Shown here one piece after another: positions 1-9,036 of a stretch of 64,000 nt of DNA (its first letter is position 1; the number at the start of each line of letters is the position of its first letter). Under the pieces are notes generated by a model. That model was not told where the DNA came from. It saw nothing but the letters and a program-made list of their open reading frames with translations, and made no database searches. The position numbers and the translations under genes were made by a program. Origin of the DNA: Mucilaginibacter celer (GTDB lineage: Bacteria > Bacteroidota > Bacteroidia > Sphingobacteriales > Sphingobacteriaceae); the NCBI RefSeq assembly GCF_003576455.2, contig NZ_CP032869.1, forward strand, positions 4,092,001 through 4,156,000. The letters are read 5' to 3'.

Positions 1-13
1 AAGTAACCAGGAT

Positions 14-50
14 AATGAAACAGGGTTGCCAACTACACCCCTGTTTCATT
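14..50 (-). terminator. hairpin downstream of the first fucosidase gene
   Basis: A 12-bp inverted repeat (AATGAAACAGGG / CCCTGTTTCATT) surrounds a 13-nt loop just past the stop codon of the minus-strand GH29 gene. The position fits a transcription terminator. The U-tract on the minus strand is weak, so it could also be a 3' stabilising hairpin. Confidence 0.5.
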
Positions 51-56
51 TCTTAC

Positions 57-1721
57 CTACCCTATCGCTCCTTCAATTTTATAAACAACAGCTATATCAT
101 CAGGCTTAACGGCGGGCGTTTGTATTTTAAGTCCCTCTGCTGTTTGCTGCCAGTTTAGTTTGCCCGGATAACCTACCATACTTACGCCGGTAATTTTCCG
201 CGCGCCCAATTGGGCCGACGAGCTTGCCAATGCTTTTATCATGCTGCCTTTCTCGCCGGGCCAGCCAAGGGCTATGGCGTAAAGCATATTTTGCTTTTTA
301 GTAAACCTGAAATCATCGGCGGTAAAAGGTTTTCCTTTGCCCTCGTTAAAGCCCTGAGCGCTTAAAGGCGCTGCCGATTCAATAGCCGGGCCTTCGCCAA
401 ATACCGTCCATGGGCGGGTTGCGTATATGGCTTCGCTGTTAACCTGCATCCAGGCGGCAATGCCTTCAACCACTTTACGCTCTTCGGCATCAATACTGCC
501 ATCCCCGCGAAGCGGGATATTCAATAGCAGGTTGCCGTTTTTGCTTACCACATCGGCAAGGGTATGGATCACCGTTTTGGCTGTTTTATATCCTTTATCA
601 TCAAAAATCCGCCTGTCGTAATGCCAGGCTCCTATACAGGTATCGGTTTGCCATGGTTCGGGTTCAATCTGGTTGCTTTGGCCGCGCTCAATATCCCATA
701 TCATGCATTTACGCTGCTGCTCGTCCAATATTTTACCAAAAAGGGCCGCCTGCAGCTTTCCGTGTTTTTTTATGCTTACGTTGTACATGTGCGCCGCAAT
801 TTTTAAACCGGCATCGCTAACCAGCCATAAAGGCAACACCGTATCGTCGAAGTAGATAAGATCCGGACCATATTTATCAATTAGCTCGATAGTTCGGTTT
901 AAAAATTTATCGCAGTAAGCCTTATCGGGCATAGCCACGCCATTGCCCCATGCCCATTGCCGGTGAATGGCATTATTATTTAAACTATCCTCACTTAAGG
1001 AATGATTTTGCGCATAAAGCTCCTGCGGATCGTACCCATCCCACCATTTGCCTTTTCCATCGGCTTTGGTAAGCTTTCCATCATAGGCAATACCTGCCAT
1101 GGGGCCTGTTTTATCAGCCCGTTGTGCTACCTCCATCCAGCTCCAGGTATGGGCTGCGTGTACGGTTACCCCAAACGGTATTCCCTGCGCTTTTGCTGCT
1201 TTGGCCCAGCCGCCTACCAAATCCTTTTTTGGCCCTAAGCGGGTGGAGTTCCACGATTGATAAGTGCTGTTATATAAATCAAAACCATCATGATGGTTGG
1301 CCAGTGCCATAAAATATTTTGCACCCGCCTGTTTATAAAGCCCAAGCAATTCGTCGGGTTGCCAGTTTTCGGCTTTCCATTCGTTAATAACATCTTTAAA
1401 GCCAAATTTTGAAGGATCTCCGTATTTTTCGATGTGGTATTTATACTGGTCGCTCCCTTCCTGGTACATGCCGCGGGCATACCAATCGCCCCGTTCGGGT
1501 TGGCATTGCGGCCCCCAGTGCGCCCATAACCCAAACTTGGCATCTCTGAACCAATCGGGCACCTGGTATTGTTTAAGAGATTCCCAATCGGGTTTAAACG
1601 GGCCATCAGCAGCAATATGGATGTGATTTGCAGTAAGCGATTCAATACCGCCAAATGCTTTTTGCAGGTAAAATGCAGGAATAGCCGCAGCTATCCCCTT
1701 TAATAAATTTCTTCTTTTCAT
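57..1721 (-). CDS. alpha-L-fucosidase, GH29 family, secreted
   Basis: This is a 554-aa glycoside hydrolase predicted to release alpha-L-fucose from glycans outside the cytoplasm. The N-terminus (MKRRNLLKG then a hydrophobic stretch) resembles a Tat-type signal and has no lipobox cysteine. The GH29 barrel begins near residue 57 (WFRDAKFGLWAHWGP) and includes HHDGF at 143-147. YFDD at 290-293 places the likely nucleophile Asp at 292, by analogy with the WFDG motif of GH29. Length is typical. It lies 67 bp downstream of a second GH29 gene on the same strand, so the two are probably co-transcribed. Family is secure; the exact fucosyl linkage cannot be read from sequence. Confidence 0.9.
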   Translation of the reverse strand: MKRRNLLKGIAAAIPAFYLQKAFGGIESLTANHIHIAADGPFKPDWESLKQYQVPDWFRDAKFGLWAHWGPQCQPERGDWYARGMYQEGSDQYKYHIEKYGDPSKFGFKDVINEWKAENWQPDELLGLYKQAGAKYFMALANHHDGFDLYNSTYQSWNSTRLGPKKDLVGGWAKAAKAQGIPFGVTVHAAHTWSWMEVAQRADKTGPMAGIAYDGKLTKADGKGKWWDGYDPQELYAQNHSLSEDSLNNNAIHRQWAWGNGVAMPDKAYCDKFLNRTIELIDKYGPDLIYFDDTVLPLWLVSDAGLKIAAHMYNVSIKKHGKLQAALFGKILDEQQRKCMIWDIERGQSNQIEPEPWQTDTCIGAWHYDRRIFDDKGYKTAKTVIHTLADVVSKNGNLLLNIPLRGDGSIDAEERKVVEGIAAWMQVNSEAIYATRPWTVFGEGPAIESAAPLSAQGFNEGKGKPFTADDFRFTKKQNMLYAIALGWPGEKGSMIKALASSSAQLGARKITGVSMVGYPGKLNWQQTAEGLKIQTPAVKPDDIAVVYKIEGAIG

Positions 1722-1788
1722 AGGTTTATAATTAATTGTTTTTTACACACTTAATTACATGCAATTTAGAAGATAAAATTTCATTTCC

Positions 1789-3939
1789 CTATTTTTTTGC
1801 AAACCAAATCCCGAGGTTAGGCAATTTCATGGTTTGATGCGGCGATACCGGGTTATGCAGCTTTAGACTTACGGGGTACAACTTATTCACATCAAACATT
1901 AGCGGATCAAGATCCTTGATATAGATGCGTTGCGGAATGCTGTGCGTAATTGCAAACGGTATTGTTTTTTTAAAGTTATTGAACACTTTTATCAGCAACT
2001 GGTTGTTACCCGGCATCAGCGTTAAACCAATTACATGATTTACAAATGTGGCCTTATCAGGGTTATTGTTGATTAATAGCTGCCTGCCGTTAAGCAATAC
2101 TATTAAGCCATCGCCGCTTGTAATTTTAACCTGGGCATAAATTATTCCCGGTCCTGCATTAATGTTTTGCAGCACATAATAGGCATTATCCATACCTGCG
2201 GGCAAATCAACCTGCTGTCCGTTTTTGTAGCTATCCATGCGTTGCCATGGCATACCGGCATCTTTGGTATAAGGTTTTGTGATATCAATTTTATCAGCAC
2301 TGCCATTAAGGCCACCCAGGCCGGAGTAATACGGTCCGGTAATGTATAGCGGCCCCCATTTTATTTTGGAGGTATCCGGTTTATATTTCATCAGCCTGTC
2401 ACTATCAAGTTTAAGTGTAGTGGTTACTCCATCAACCGAAAAATCAACTACATTCCCACGCTCTTCATCAGTATACTGTATGGTAGGCAGATATTTGCCT
2501 TTGTGTTTGGCTTTTATTGTCCAGGCTTGTTTTACCGTGCTTTGGTAATTACTGTTGTAATCAATACCCGATGAACTGTAGTAGTTGTAGGCATTATGCT
2601 CATCCAGATTGATGTGGTCGTAACTGCTGCTGATGATATGAACCGGGCGCACTTTGTAACCTTCTGCAATATCAACGGCTATCACTTTTATTTGCTTTTC
2701 ACTATCAAAATTCGCCGGTAAATTTAGCCTGGCGGTATCCGTTGTTTGTTTAAAAGTGATCGGTAAATCCTCTCCCAAAACCGAAACACTTTTAATTTTA
2801 CCTTCCAGTCCCGGTAAAGTAATTACACCATCGGCAGGTACCGAGGTTACAAACAGATATAACTTATCAGACTTACTGGTAACGTTTCCCCATTTAAACG
2901 AAGTAAAAAACGGATCGGCATTGGTGCCGTAAACAGCCTCTGCATTTTTGTGCAACCATGTGCCTATGCGCAGTAAAACATCTTTTTCAAAGCCTACCAC
3001 GCTTCCATCACCTTTGGGACCGATGTTGAGCAGGTAATTCCCGCCCCTGCTTATCACCCTGATCAGGCTTTCCAGTTTCTCCTTATATTTATCATCCTCG
3101 CTGCCGCGCACCTGCCATGAGCGGTAGCCCCAGGTTTCATCAAAAAATGAAGCCGGCGACTGCCATGGCGTACCTATCGCATAGTCCGGATATTGATTAT
3201 CGCCCATCACTGCGAAATCGCCCTGATCATTCCCCAGCCTGCTGCTTACCATACAATCGGGCTGCAGGCGGTGCACCAGTGCGTATAATTCGCGGCTTTG
3301 TTCGGGGCTCTGCGACCCCATGTCAAACCAAAGTTCGGATATGGTGCCGTAATTAGTAAGCAGTTCGGTTACCTGCTTTTTATTGTATTCGTGATGTTCG
3401 GGAGTGATATAATCTGAGTTATGGCTCGATATAGGCGAGGCCTGCGGGTAGTGCCAGTCTATCAAAGAAAAATATAAGCCAAACCTTAAACCATGTCGCT
3501 TACAGGCTTCGGCCAGTTCTTTAACCACATCGTGCTTAAAGGGTGTGGCATCCACCACATTAAAATCAGTTGTGGCGGTTTTAAACATGCAAAAACCATC
3601 ATGATGTTTGGAGGTAAGTACTATTGACCGCATACCGGCAGCTTTAGCCAGTAAGGCAATACTATCTGCATTCCAGTTTACGGGATTAAAGTTTTTAGCA
3701 AGGTTGGCATAAGTGTCGCTGTAAATACCGGCATGTGCCTGGATCTGTTCGCTTAAGCCACGGCTGATCTGTTTGCCATCCCACACGCCCCCCAAAACAG
3801 AGTAAATTCCTCCGAAATGAATAAACATCGAAAACTTCTGATCCTGCCATTGCTTTACCGATGTTGCGGCGGGTTGAGCTTTTAGTACTTGCACGGCAGC
3901 CACCAAAAAAACAATTAAAATAAGTTTATACCTGGTCAT
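1789..3939 (-). CDS. alpha-L-fucosidase, GH29 family, with C-terminal extension
   Basis: This is a 716-aa secreted GH29 enzyme. A signal peptide (MTRYKLILIVFLVAAVQVLKAQ) precedes a catalytic barrel with SKHHDGF near 110-116 and SELWFDMGS at 201-209, where Asp206 is the expected nucleophile. After the barrel and a beta-sandwich (to about residue 430) there is an extra C-terminal part of roughly 280 residues containing Tyr/Asn-rich stretches and a jelly-roll-like end, possibly carbohydrate-binding. It is the first gene of the fucosidase pair and is more distant from its neighbour than a recent duplicate would be. Substrate is inferred only from family. Confidence 0.88.
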   Translation of the reverse strand: MTRYKLILIVFLVAAVQVLKAQPAATSVKQWQDQKFSMFIHFGGIYSVLGGVWDGKQISRGLSEQIQAHAGIYSDTYANLAKNFNPVNWNADSIALLAKAAGMRSIVLTSKHHDGFCMFKTATTDFNVVDATPFKHDVVKELAEACKRHGLRFGLYFSLIDWHYPQASPISSHNSDYITPEHHEYNKKQVTELLTNYGTISELWFDMGSQSPEQSRELYALVHRLQPDCMVSSRLGNDQGDFAVMGDNQYPDYAIGTPWQSPASFFDETWGYRSWQVRGSEDDKYKEKLESLIRVISRGGNYLLNIGPKGDGSVVGFEKDVLLRIGTWLHKNAEAVYGTNADPFFTSFKWGNVTSKSDKLYLFVTSVPADGVITLPGLEGKIKSVSVLGEDLPITFKQTTDTARLNLPANFDSEKQIKVIAVDIAEGYKVRPVHIISSSYDHINLDEHNAYNYYSSSGIDYNSNYQSTVKQAWTIKAKHKGKYLPTIQYTDEERGNVVDFSVDGVTTTLKLDSDRLMKYKPDTSKIKWGPLYITGPYYSGLGGLNGSADKIDITKPYTKDAGMPWQRMDSYKNGQQVDLPAGMDNAYYVLQNINAGPGIIYAQVKITSGDGLIVLLNGRQLLINNNPDKATFVNHVIGLTLMPGNNQLLIKVFNNFKKTIPFAITHSIPQRIYIKDLDPLMFDVNKLYPVSLKLHNPVSPHQTMKLPNLGIWFAKK

Positions 3940-4218
3940 GACTTTGTATGGATATATACAAATGTAAAAAAGTTGTTATTAGATCAATCACTTACAACCT
4001 GTGGCTATATTCATTTTAAAGCAGAATAGGCTTTTCTGGCTAAAGCAGCGCATTTTTTAATTATTTTTAACAATAACCAAATCCTGTTGATAATTTGCTA
4101 TATAAATAAGACATCTGTTATTAAAATCTTTTTTGCATCTTTGTAACGCATTCCCCTATTCTTAATTACAATTACATCAACCTGTTGTAGTACAGGCGCA
4201 TAATTTTTTATTTAAAAC

Positions 4219-4446
4219 ATGTCCGAAAGTATTTCTATTCAGCCCAATATCCACTGCGAACCTTGTAAAGAATGCGGCGCACGCCCGGTAATTGAACAAA
4301 CCCGTAAGGGCTTTGTGGTAGTATGCCCAACCGATAAAAAACACTTTACAACTAAACCAGGCCTGGTGAATATTGACGAATGGAACAGGGCAAACAAAAA
4401 GTCGCCTGTATTGAATGCTCCGCAGTATAAAAATAAGGCGTCGTAG
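4219..4446 (+). CDS. small zinc-ribbon-like protein (Lar-like)
   Basis: A 75-aa protein with the cysteine arrangement CEPCKECG near the N-terminus, a further Cys in VVCPTDKKHF and a C-terminal IDEWNRANKK. This pattern resembles the short Lar/restriction-alleviation-like zinc-ribbon proteins, which often end with a W-N motif. No function can be assigned. It is transcribed divergently from the fucosidase pair across a 280-bp AT-rich gap and is followed by an inverted repeat built from GGAGATTAG units. Confidence 0.6.
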   Translation: MSESISIQPNIHCEPCKECGARPVIEQTRKGFVVVCPTDKKHFTTKPGLVNIDEWNRANKKSPVLNAPQYKNKAS

Positions 4447-4448
4447 TT

Positions 4449-4568
4449 AAGAGATCGGAGATTAGTGGTTGGAGATTAGGAAAATTTATTATACCGGTAC
4501 TTGCAATGTATCTTGTAATATTTTATTCTTTTTGCCAAACACTTAGGCCAACTAATCTCTAATCTCCT
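4449..4568. repeat. GGAGATTAG-type inverted repeat
   Basis: Two copies of a short motif (AGAGATTAGTGGTTGGAGAT at 4449 onward, and its inverse CCAACTAATCTCTAATCTCC near 4549-4568) flank about 80 bp of AT-rich sequence between the convergent genes ending at 4446 and 4570. A third copy in the direct orientation sits at 40530-40560. It is a dispersed intergenic repeat, possibly also forming a hairpin between the convergent transcripts. Confidence 0.55.
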
Positions 4569-4569
4569 C

Positions 4570-5355
4570 CTATTTAAACGGAAGCTTTGCCTGCTTGCTG
4601 CCGGTTTTTACAAACTGGGCGTAGCTATCTTTAATGTACGCTACCATATCATAATCGTTCATCTTTTTTACCGTTTTGATGTCGGGGTGATATTGGTTCA
4701 TAAAGTTTTGCAGTGAATCGCCTTTGAGGCTGGTTAACGCCGAAACCTTTTCGGGCGAAAAAAAGCGATCAACATATTCAATTTCCTCATCCTTTATTAA
4801 AACCTTTTGCAGTTTTGATTGCGGGGTTTTGTGCTTACCCAGCGCATCGATAACCGAAAGCACGTTTACGCTTAAAATAGTAGCCGTGCTTTTATCGGCA
4901 TTAATATAATTGGCAGGAACGTATTTTGTAGAGCGGGTAATTAAAGCATCTTTAACAGAGGCCCCGCGGTAGTTAAAAATAGATGCATACTCGCGGCGGT
5001 TGCGCAATGAGTCGGCTTTGGCATTACGTTTTGCCCTTACCTTAACCTCATTTAAAACTGTTGGCGCGGGGGCTATATAACACCTTAAGGTATCGGTTTT
5101 TAAAAAACCTATCACTATTTGGTAAGGCTTATAGCCCACACAGGTTATCCTGAGGGTATCGCCGGGTTTAATGCTGCCCAGCATAAATTTACCCTGCAGG
5201 TTACTGATGCCTTTTGATGAGCGGGTACCAACAAAAGCATTGGCAACAGGTAAATAAGTGTTTTTATCAAGCACAACGCCTGCGGTGCGCTGCGCAAAAA
5301 GATTTGATGACCATAGCATTAATGCCAATACGAGGATGTTTTTCAATGCTTTCAT
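4570..5355 (-). CDS. secreted carboxypeptidase-regulatory-like domain protein
   Basis: A 261-aa exported protein. A signal peptide ending at LFAQ is followed by a CarboxypepD_reg-like beta-sandwich (about residues 23-95: AGVVLDKNTYLPVANAFV, then ISNLQGKFML and ITCVGYKPYQI), the same fold found at the N-terminus of TonB-dependent receptors. The remaining 160 residues (VLNEVKVRAKRNAKADS onward) are Lys-rich and not recognised. There is no beta-barrel, so it is not a receptor; similar stand-alone proteins are common and uncharacterised in Bacteroidota. Confidence 0.75.
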   Translation of the reverse strand: MKALKNILVLALMLWSSNLFAQRTAGVVLDKNTYLPVANAFVGTRSSKGISNLQGKFMLGSIKPGDTLRITCVGYKPYQIVIGFLKTDTLRCYIAPAPTVLNEVKVRAKRNAKADSLRNRREYASIFNYRGASVKDALITRSTKYVPANYINADKSTATILSVNVLSVIDALGKHKTPQSKLQKVLIKDEEIEYVDRFFSPEKVSALTSLKGDSLQNFMNQYHPDIKTVKKMNDYDMVAYIKDSYAQFVKTGSKQAKLPFK

Positions 5356-5487
5356 GACGGTTCAGTTTAGAGTTTGGTAGGTTATAATAAATATAACAGT
5401 TTAAATAACTACCTGTACACTTTTAACCGAAATTAACATCATTGTAACCAAGGCCCTAATCAGTTAGAAAAAAGGAAATCAGGAACA

Positions 5488-6114
5488 CTATTTCATCATT
5501 GTTTTGAAAATTTCATCAAAATTTTTGTTCCGGAATTTCTGAAAGGTACCATCAAACTTTTCGCTAACCGGGTTAAGCAGTTGAAAGCAAAAATGCTTAT
5601 CTTCTTCACTTAGTACATTTACCATCATTTGGGCTGCTTCAAGCACCCGTACTTTGGCTTTACCAAGGGTTTCTTCGCCCTTTGTGGTTAGTTTAAGCCG
5701 TTTTATGCGTTTGTCCTCATCGTCATCATATTCGGTTATCAATCCGCGTTTTTTGAGCCTGTTAAGCATATTGGTGCCGCTGGATAACTCGATGATGTTG
5801 TTGTAAATAGCTTCTGATTTAATGGGATTAACCTGGTTAAAAATGGTAACGAGAATGCCAAATTCTTCTATCTGATCAAGCCCGGTGCCTTCGAGCGCTT
5901 TATTGGAATACACCATATGGTACTTCCCAATCCGCCTGATGAGGATCATGAGTTTACCGTTAATGCCAGGCCTCAGTTGCCAATCGGGAACTGCTTTTTT
6001 TTCACCATTTGCTGATTGTAATAACTGATGCCTGAAAAAATCTTCCAGCGCACCACCGGGGTTTTGTGCTTCATATTCTCCCCAGAGCTTAACCAATTCA
6101 ACCGTTTTATTCAC
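5488..6114 (-). CDS. MarR-family transcriptional regulator
   Basis: A 208-aa winged-helix regulator; a GTG start is the only reasonable one. Residues about 85-150 carry the MarR core, including the wing (LKKRGLITEYDDDEDKRIKR, then LKLTTKGEE). It is divergently transcribed from a three-gene operon (membrane protein, NmrA-like oxidoreductase, DoxX). The 128-bp gap between them contains three copies of the palindrome TACCTTTTGGTA or a near match, so it probably represses that operon and itself. The inducer is unknown; DoxX and NADP-reductase neighbours suggest an electrophile or oxidant. Confidence 0.85.
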   Translation of the reverse strand: MNKTVELVKLWGEYEAQNPGGALEDFFRHQLLQSANGEKKAVPDWQLRPGINGKLMILIRRIGKYHMVYSNKALEGTGLDQIEEFGILVTIFNQVNPIKSEAIYNNIIELSSGTNMLNRLKKRGLITEYDDDEDKRIKRLKLTTKGEETLGKAKVRVLEAAQMMVNVLSEEDKHFCFQLLNPVSEKFDGTFQKFRNKNFDEIFKTMMK

Positions 6115-6121
6115 CTTTTAC

Positions 6122-6214
6122 TTCCTTTTGGTAGCAAATTTAAAAAATGTCGCTTTTAAATTTGCAATTTACTACCTTTTGGTATAATATTGTATAAAAT
6201 ACTACCTTTTGGTA
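6122..6214. promoter_or_regulatory. three MarR-type operator palindromes
   Basis: The palindrome TACCTTTTGGTA occurs perfectly at 6173-6184 and 6203-6214, spaced 30 bp, and with one mismatch (TTCCTTTTGGTA) at 6122-6133 beside the GTG start of the MarR gene. The block lies wholly in the divergent intergenic region, so it can control both directions. The TACCTTTTG core also resembles the Bacteroidota -7 element (TAnnTTTG), so binding may mask a promoter. Confidence 0.65.
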
Positions 6215-6242
6215 TCAGTAACATTATTCTCAAAGATCAAAC

Positions 6243-6719
6243 ATGAACACAGCAACCTTCTTACAAAGCATTTTAGTGCTGCATTTATCCGGATTGGTTA
6301 TCATGGCGGGCACTACCATAGTTGATTTTACCACATTTAAAACCTTTTGGAAGCATTTTGATGAAAGCCCCGGAAAATCAAAAGATATCCTGGTAACTAC
6401 CTCAATGTCTTCCCGGCTTATTGGCATAGGTGCTGCCTTGCTGGTGATAACCGGTATTGGTATGATGGCTTTAACCAACGGCGTTTTTGGCGAGCAACTT
6501 TGGTTTAGGATTAAAATAGCAATTGTAGTGGTGCTGCTACTGAACGATATTTTGTTTGGCCGCAGGCAGGCCGAAAAACTAAGAAAAATTATCAACGCCG
6601 ACAGTGCCTACTTAACCGAAACGGTAAACCAGATCAGGACCAGGCTCAACATCTTTTTTGCATTACAGCTGCTGCTGTTTTTCAGCATAGTTTTTTTAAG
6701 CGTTTTTAAGTTCAATTAA
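6243..6719 (+). CDS. four-helix integral membrane protein, unknown function
   Basis: A 158-aa inner-membrane protein with about four hydrophobic segments (near residues 8-28, 56-76, 86-102 and 133-155). A polar loop (FGRRQAEKLRKI) lies after the third. It resembles small DUF2269-like membrane proteins but I cannot name the family securely. It is the first gene of the operon facing MarR and is followed 7 bp later by the NmrA-like oxidoreductase. Its place in a MarR-controlled group suggests a role in stress response. Confidence 0.7.
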   Translation: MNTATFLQSILVLHLSGLVIMAGTTIVDFTTFKTFWKHFDESPGKSKDILVTTSMSSRLIGIGAALLVITGIGMMALTNGVFGEQLWFRIKIAIVVVLLLNDILFGRRQAEKLRKIINADSAYLTETVNQIRTRLNIFFALQLLLFFSIVFLSVFKFN

Positions 6720-6726
6720 TCATCAT

Positions 6727-7398
6727 ATGAAAATACAACCAGAACTTCCGGTTTACAACCTACTGATTATAGGTGCCAATGGCGGCATAGGCAGGCAATG
6801 TGTTGCGCAGGCTCTGCAGGCCGGGCACCGGGTTACTGCCCTGCTGCGCAACCCAGCTAAACTGGCAACCGAACATCCAAACCTGAAAAAGGTAAGCGGT
6901 GATGTGATGAAACCCGGCTCATTTGAAACATATCTTGAAAACCAGGACGCTGTAATTTCGGCGATTGGCGTGGCAGGCGGTTTCGGGGCAGATAAACCTA
7001 CCACGCTATACTCGCAGGGAAACGCCAATATTTTAAAGGCGATGAGGCAAAAAGGCACCCAGCGGATTTTCGTGATTTCGGCCAGCGCAATTGAAATAAG
7101 CCCGGCACTTCCATTTTATATCAGGCTGATTGAAAAGTATATCATCCAAAAACTGTTAAAACACATGTATGCCGACCTGTACCGAATGGAGCAAACAGTA
7201 AAAACCAGCGACACCCACTGGACTATCATCCGCCCTCCCCAACTTACCGATAAAGCCCAAACCGGCAACTATCGCATAGCCATCAATACCTTTCTGAAAA
7301 ACTGCCTTAAAATATCAAGAGCCGATGTTGCGCATTTTATGCTTGATAATATAGTTAACGAGGCCACCCACAAAGCCACCGTCGAAATTGGATACTAA
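6727..7398 (+). CDS. NAD(P)-binding oxidoreductase, NmrA/atypical SDR type
   Basis: A 223-aa Rossmann-fold protein with the nucleotide-binding loop IIGANGGIGRQC near residues 14-25 and a second strand carrying RNPAKL that selects the adenosine ribose. It lacks the classical YxxxK catalytic pair, which fits atypical NmrA-like SDRs that reduce or sense NAD(P)H. It is the second gene of the MarR-controlled operon, followed 15 bp later by a DoxX-family gene. Substrate is unknown. Confidence 0.82.
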   Translation: MKIQPELPVYNLLIIGANGGIGRQCVAQALQAGHRVTALLRNPAKLATEHPNLKKVSGDVMKPGSFETYLENQDAVISAIGVAGGFGADKPTTLYSQGNANILKAMRQKGTQRIFVISASAIEISPALPFYIRLIEKYIIQKLLKHMYADLYRMEQTVKTSDTHWTIIRPPQLTDKAQTGNYRIAINTFLKNCLKISRADVAHFMLDNIVNEATHKATVEIGY

Positions 7399-7413
7399 TC
7401 AAACCGCAATCAA

Positions 7414-7791
7414 ATGAAACAAAATAAATCAGCCTATTGGGCATTAACCGGATGCATCACCTTTTTTATGTTTTTCAGCGCTTTTTACTCGGGTACAAAC
7501 CCGGCTGCCTTTAAGCAATTAGGTTTCCCGGAGTATTTCAGAATTGAACTTACCTCGGCTAAAATATTCGGCGCTATTTTACTGCTGATCCCACAGGTTT
7601 CTTTAAGAGTAAAGGAGTGGATTTATGTAGCCTTTAGTATTAACCTTGTCTCGGCGGCTATTGCCAAGTTAAATAGCGGTTACAGCGTTTTATCTTCGAT
7701 GGAACCTTTGCTGGTTTTGTTGCTGATGCTGATAGCCATCAGATCTCTTAACCGGATCAATAAACATCAACAGGCAAATAGTATTGAATAG
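7414..7791 (+). CDS. DoxX-family membrane protein
   Basis: A 125-aa protein with four predicted transmembrane helices (about 8-26, 46-63, 70-88, 95-112) and the KQLGFPEYFRIEL segment typical of the DoxX-like group. The family is linked to quinone or thiol redox steps but members are mostly uncharacterised. It closes the operon that begins at 6243. A short hairpin overlaps its stop codon. Confidence 0.8.
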   Translation: MKQNKSAYWALTGCITFFMFFSAFYSGTNPAAFKQLGFPEYFRIELTSAKIFGAILLLIPQVSLRVKEWIYVAFSINLVSAAIAKLNSGYSVLSSMEPLLVLLLMLIAIRSLNRINKHQQANSIE

Positions 7792-7817
7792 GTGGGCAAT
7801 ATTATCAAGCCACCTAT
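7788..7817. terminator. hairpin between convergent genes
   Basis: An 8-bp inverted repeat (ATAGGTGG / CCACCTAT) overlaps the DoxX stop codon and faces a convergent gene ending at 7840. It lacks a strong U-tract, so termination is plausible but weak. Confidence 0.4.
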
Positions 7818-7839
7818 CCTGCTATTTTGAACATACTGT

Positions 7840-8175
7840 TTAGCTATTGTAGTTGATAACTCCTTTAAAAAACTGAATGCCGCCAAAAAGTATTGCCCCC
7901 CAAAATATAAAACCGATATGGGCAAAGGTTAAAACCAGGCCACCCACGCACCACAGGGCACCGTAAAGCATATCCTTTTTTGCACGTTCCTTAACTTCAT
8001 TGCTGGTATCCTCGCTAAGCCATCCTATCACAATATTGGTGTTTGCTTCGTCGAGCCCCCGCTCAAGTAACGCTGCTTTAATTTCGCGAACGTTTTTACC
8101 GCTGATTTGCAGGTTGGCGGCGTAGTGATACATTTCGTTGATATCAACTGCTGCTGTTTGGGTGTTTTCTGACAT
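7840..8175 (-). CDS. small two-helix membrane protein, unknown function
   Basis: A 111-aa protein. The N-terminal half is soluble and helical (ISGKNVREIKAALLERGLD, a SHOCT- or helical-hairpin-like stretch) and the C-terminal half carries two hydrophobic helices (about 71-88 and 90-103). No catalytic motif is visible. It stands alone between the DoxX operon and the YiaA/YiaB gene and I assign no function. Confidence 0.6.
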   Translation of the reverse strand: MSENTQTAAVDINEMYHYAANLQISGKNVREIKAALLERGLDEANTNIVIGWLSEDTSNEVKERAKKDMLYGALWCVGGLVLTFAHIGFIFWGAILFGGIQFFKGVINYNS

Positions 8176-8388
8176 GATAAGGTTTGGATTTGATTGTTTG
8201 TTGTTTCCTCGTTTAGTGAGTTATCAAAGTTAAAAAATCCTTGTTTTTATTCAAAAACCAATTTCCAACAATAGGTTAAAAATATTTCTGTGTTTAATCA
8301 GTTGGGGATAACTTCAACCTAAACAAAAATACATCTAACAGCAAGGCCTAAAAACGAATAACTTAAGTAAACTTAAACAAGTAATTAA

Positions 8389-8421
8389 CCCCGCAGGCTT
8401 GCAATGCAAAACACTGCGGGG
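8389..8421 (-). terminator. GC-rich hairpin after YiaA/YiaB gene
   Basis: An 8-bp stem CCCCGCAG / CTGCGGGG lies 15 bp beyond the stop codon of the minus-strand gene ending at 8436 and is followed on that strand by TTAATTACTTGTTT. It is a likely terminator, although the U-run is broken. Confidence 0.5.
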
Positions 8422-8435
8422 CGGCAACCGCTACG

Positions 8436-8903
8436 TTACAGCTCTTTATCCTCAAACATTTTTGCGTCGCGGGTATTTTTTTGTACGGCTATGGCCGAGA
8501 ACATGCTCAGGCAAAATGCCATGGCGTAAAAACCTTTCTCGCTTCGGGCCAGGTCGGCATTCCAAAGGCCTATGGTTAGCAGGATCATTGCGGCGATAGT
8601 GGCAAACCAGCTCAGGCCGTAGTAAAGATCGGTAACGGCAAGTCCTTCGGCCCTGTCTCTTACACTTTTTTGTACCGAGATCACGGCGAACAGGCCAAAT
8701 AATAAAATGGTGAAATAATAACCTTTTTCGTTTAATTGCATATCTGCATTCCATAAGCCGATGCAATAGCCTACCACCCCGGCTAATAAAGCAAACCATG
8801 ATGCACCTATAAATGCGCCGGTGGGTTTAAACGGGCTTCTGCCCTTTTCGCCATGTTTTACAATGGTTGAATTTTCTTCTGTTTTGTGTTGTAGCGGTTC
8901 CAT
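8436..8903 (-). CDS. YiaA/YiaB-family inner-membrane protein
   Basis: A 155-aa membrane protein with four hydrophobic helices arranged as two similar halves. Each half contains the motif GLWNAD followed by KGYYF or KGFYA, and then a loop with VQKSVRD or VQKNTRD. This internal duplication is the hallmark of the YiaA/YiaB family, whose function is unknown. Its neighbours give no further clue. Confidence 0.85.
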   Translation of the reverse strand: MEPLQHKTEENSTIVKHGEKGRSPFKPTGAFIGASWFALLAGVVGYCIGLWNADMQLNEKGYYFTILLFGLFAVISVQKSVRDRAEGLAVTDLYYGLSWFATIAAMILLTIGLWNADLARSEKGFYAMAFCLSMFSAIAVQKNTRDAKMFEDKEL

Positions 8904-9036
8904 GTTTGTTTTGTTTGTTTGATTAATATGGAAGCAAATGTGAGGTGTAAAGGCAACTTAAAAAAATCAAAACAGGCAAATTACTGATGATATATATTTA
9001 CAATTACCGTAACTTTATATACCTCAACATATCTCT

